Origin: Simmondsia chinensis
Lineage: Eukaryota > Streptophyta > Magnoliopsida > Caryophyllales > Simmondsiaceae
Length of the DNA: 64,000 bases
Assembly (NCBI GenBank): GCA_018398585.1
Contig: JAGTTD010000026.1
Location: forward strand, 2,981,001 to 3,045,000
Reading direction: 5' to 3'
Below, in pieces: positions 63,561 through 64,000 of this stretch. A program made the position numbers and the translations under genes. Under the pieces are notes generated by a model that did no database searches, was not told the origin of the DNA, and saw nothing but the letters and a program-made list of their open reading frames with translations. Numbering within the stretch: position 1 is the first letter of the stretch; each line of letters starts with the position of its first letter.

Positions 63561-64000
63561 ACCATGGGACAGGTGGGGTTGTCAGGAGGGTTTCAAAAAG
63601 AAAAGATGGGTTGTTTTGAGAGGTGGGAATTAGCCTATCAAGGAGTCGGGAGTGGAATTTCTAACCTTGCCACTTTCACTAGCTAGTAGTTTTCTTATAT
63701 GTTTCCACATCACCAAGGATGGCAATGGGTTGGGATTGGGTCGGGTTTGTCTTCATTCAGATCTAACCTAGAAAAAGCACGACCCAATCCAAATCCACAA
63801 GAAATCCATTTATTTCATAAAATTCAATCCAAATCCAAGTACATAGGGTGGAAAAGATATCCAATCCAACTCCATATAGAATAAATTATAATATTACAAT
63901 CTAATATTAACATATTAACAAAAATAATATAATAATAATATCTCAAAAGCTAATATTTAGACAAACCTCTATATCTTTTTTCCTTCATTTTAAATGTATA
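63561..64000. other. window end: possible start of a hAT-like element
   Basis: 'aaggatggcaatgggttggg' at 63714 resembles the terminal 'cagggatggcaatgggtcgg' of some plant hAT elements, and it is followed by 'gacccaatccaaatccacaa' repeats. The right end lies beyond the window, so this stays a guess. Confidence 0.25.

Overview
The window reads as a repeat-rich intergenic stretch of a flowering-plant nuclear genome, most likely a eudicot. The evidence is AT-rich DNA full of nested LTR retrotransposons, plant-type LINEs with DUF4283-like ORF1, Au-type SINEs ending in TTG repeats, many MITEs, and one two-exon cytochrome P450 gene that looks like family CYP82. I see no gene that is clearly intact. 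Almost everything is mobile DNA at different stages of decay, and several insertions can be fixed to the base by their target-site duplications (TSDs).

Layout. 0-7.9 kb: fragments of LINE ORF1, an inverted satellite block (173-bp period), a foldback MITE, the 3' end of a Ty3/gypsy Tat-like element (LTR 4376-5632) and a copia RT scrap. 7.9-17.2 kb: a deleted copia element (7938-10593, TSD AAAAT), overlapped by a 3.9-kb tandem duplication (9404-13294 / 13295-~17222) that made a second, exon-2-only copy of the P450. 15.4-27.2 kb: the P450 locus on the minus strand. Exon 2 is 15357-15995 and exon 1 is 18602-19563, with the start codon at 25713-25715 cut off by a 6.1-kb LINE (19564-25694, 14-bp TSD). 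The intron holds a hairpin-string Mutator-like element and a SINE whose head is a 5S rRNA sequence. The promoter is duplicated around another copy of the hairpin-string element.

28.2-49.1 kb: one Tat-lineage Ty3/gypsy element (TSD ATACG, LTRs about 920 bp) with gag, protease, RT, two RNase H domains and integrase. Its very long 3' region contains two tandem-repeat arrays. A solo LTR (40011-47062, TSD CTAAC) sits in it, and that LTR in turn carries a complete but broken copia element (41131-46762, minus). 49.1-64 kb: Au SINEs, an internally deleted copia (53460-55729), a Harbinger-like element (57706-58698, TSD TTA), a gypsy scrap with a MITE in one LTR, a LINE ORF1 with an RRM-like domain (60.2-62.3 kb, minus) and a 701-bp foldback MITE (62851-63551, 9-bp TSD).

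Most unusual items: the 5S-rRNA/Au SINE chimera at 18142-18392; the family of elements built from strings of short CGCG-centred hairpins at 12625, 16511 and 26078, one of them flanked by a roughly 325-bp direct duplication; and a satellite family present in 119-bp and 173-bp forms, in opposite orientations, tied to Tat 3' regions. Identities and repeat counts were made by eye; no alignment or database search was run.
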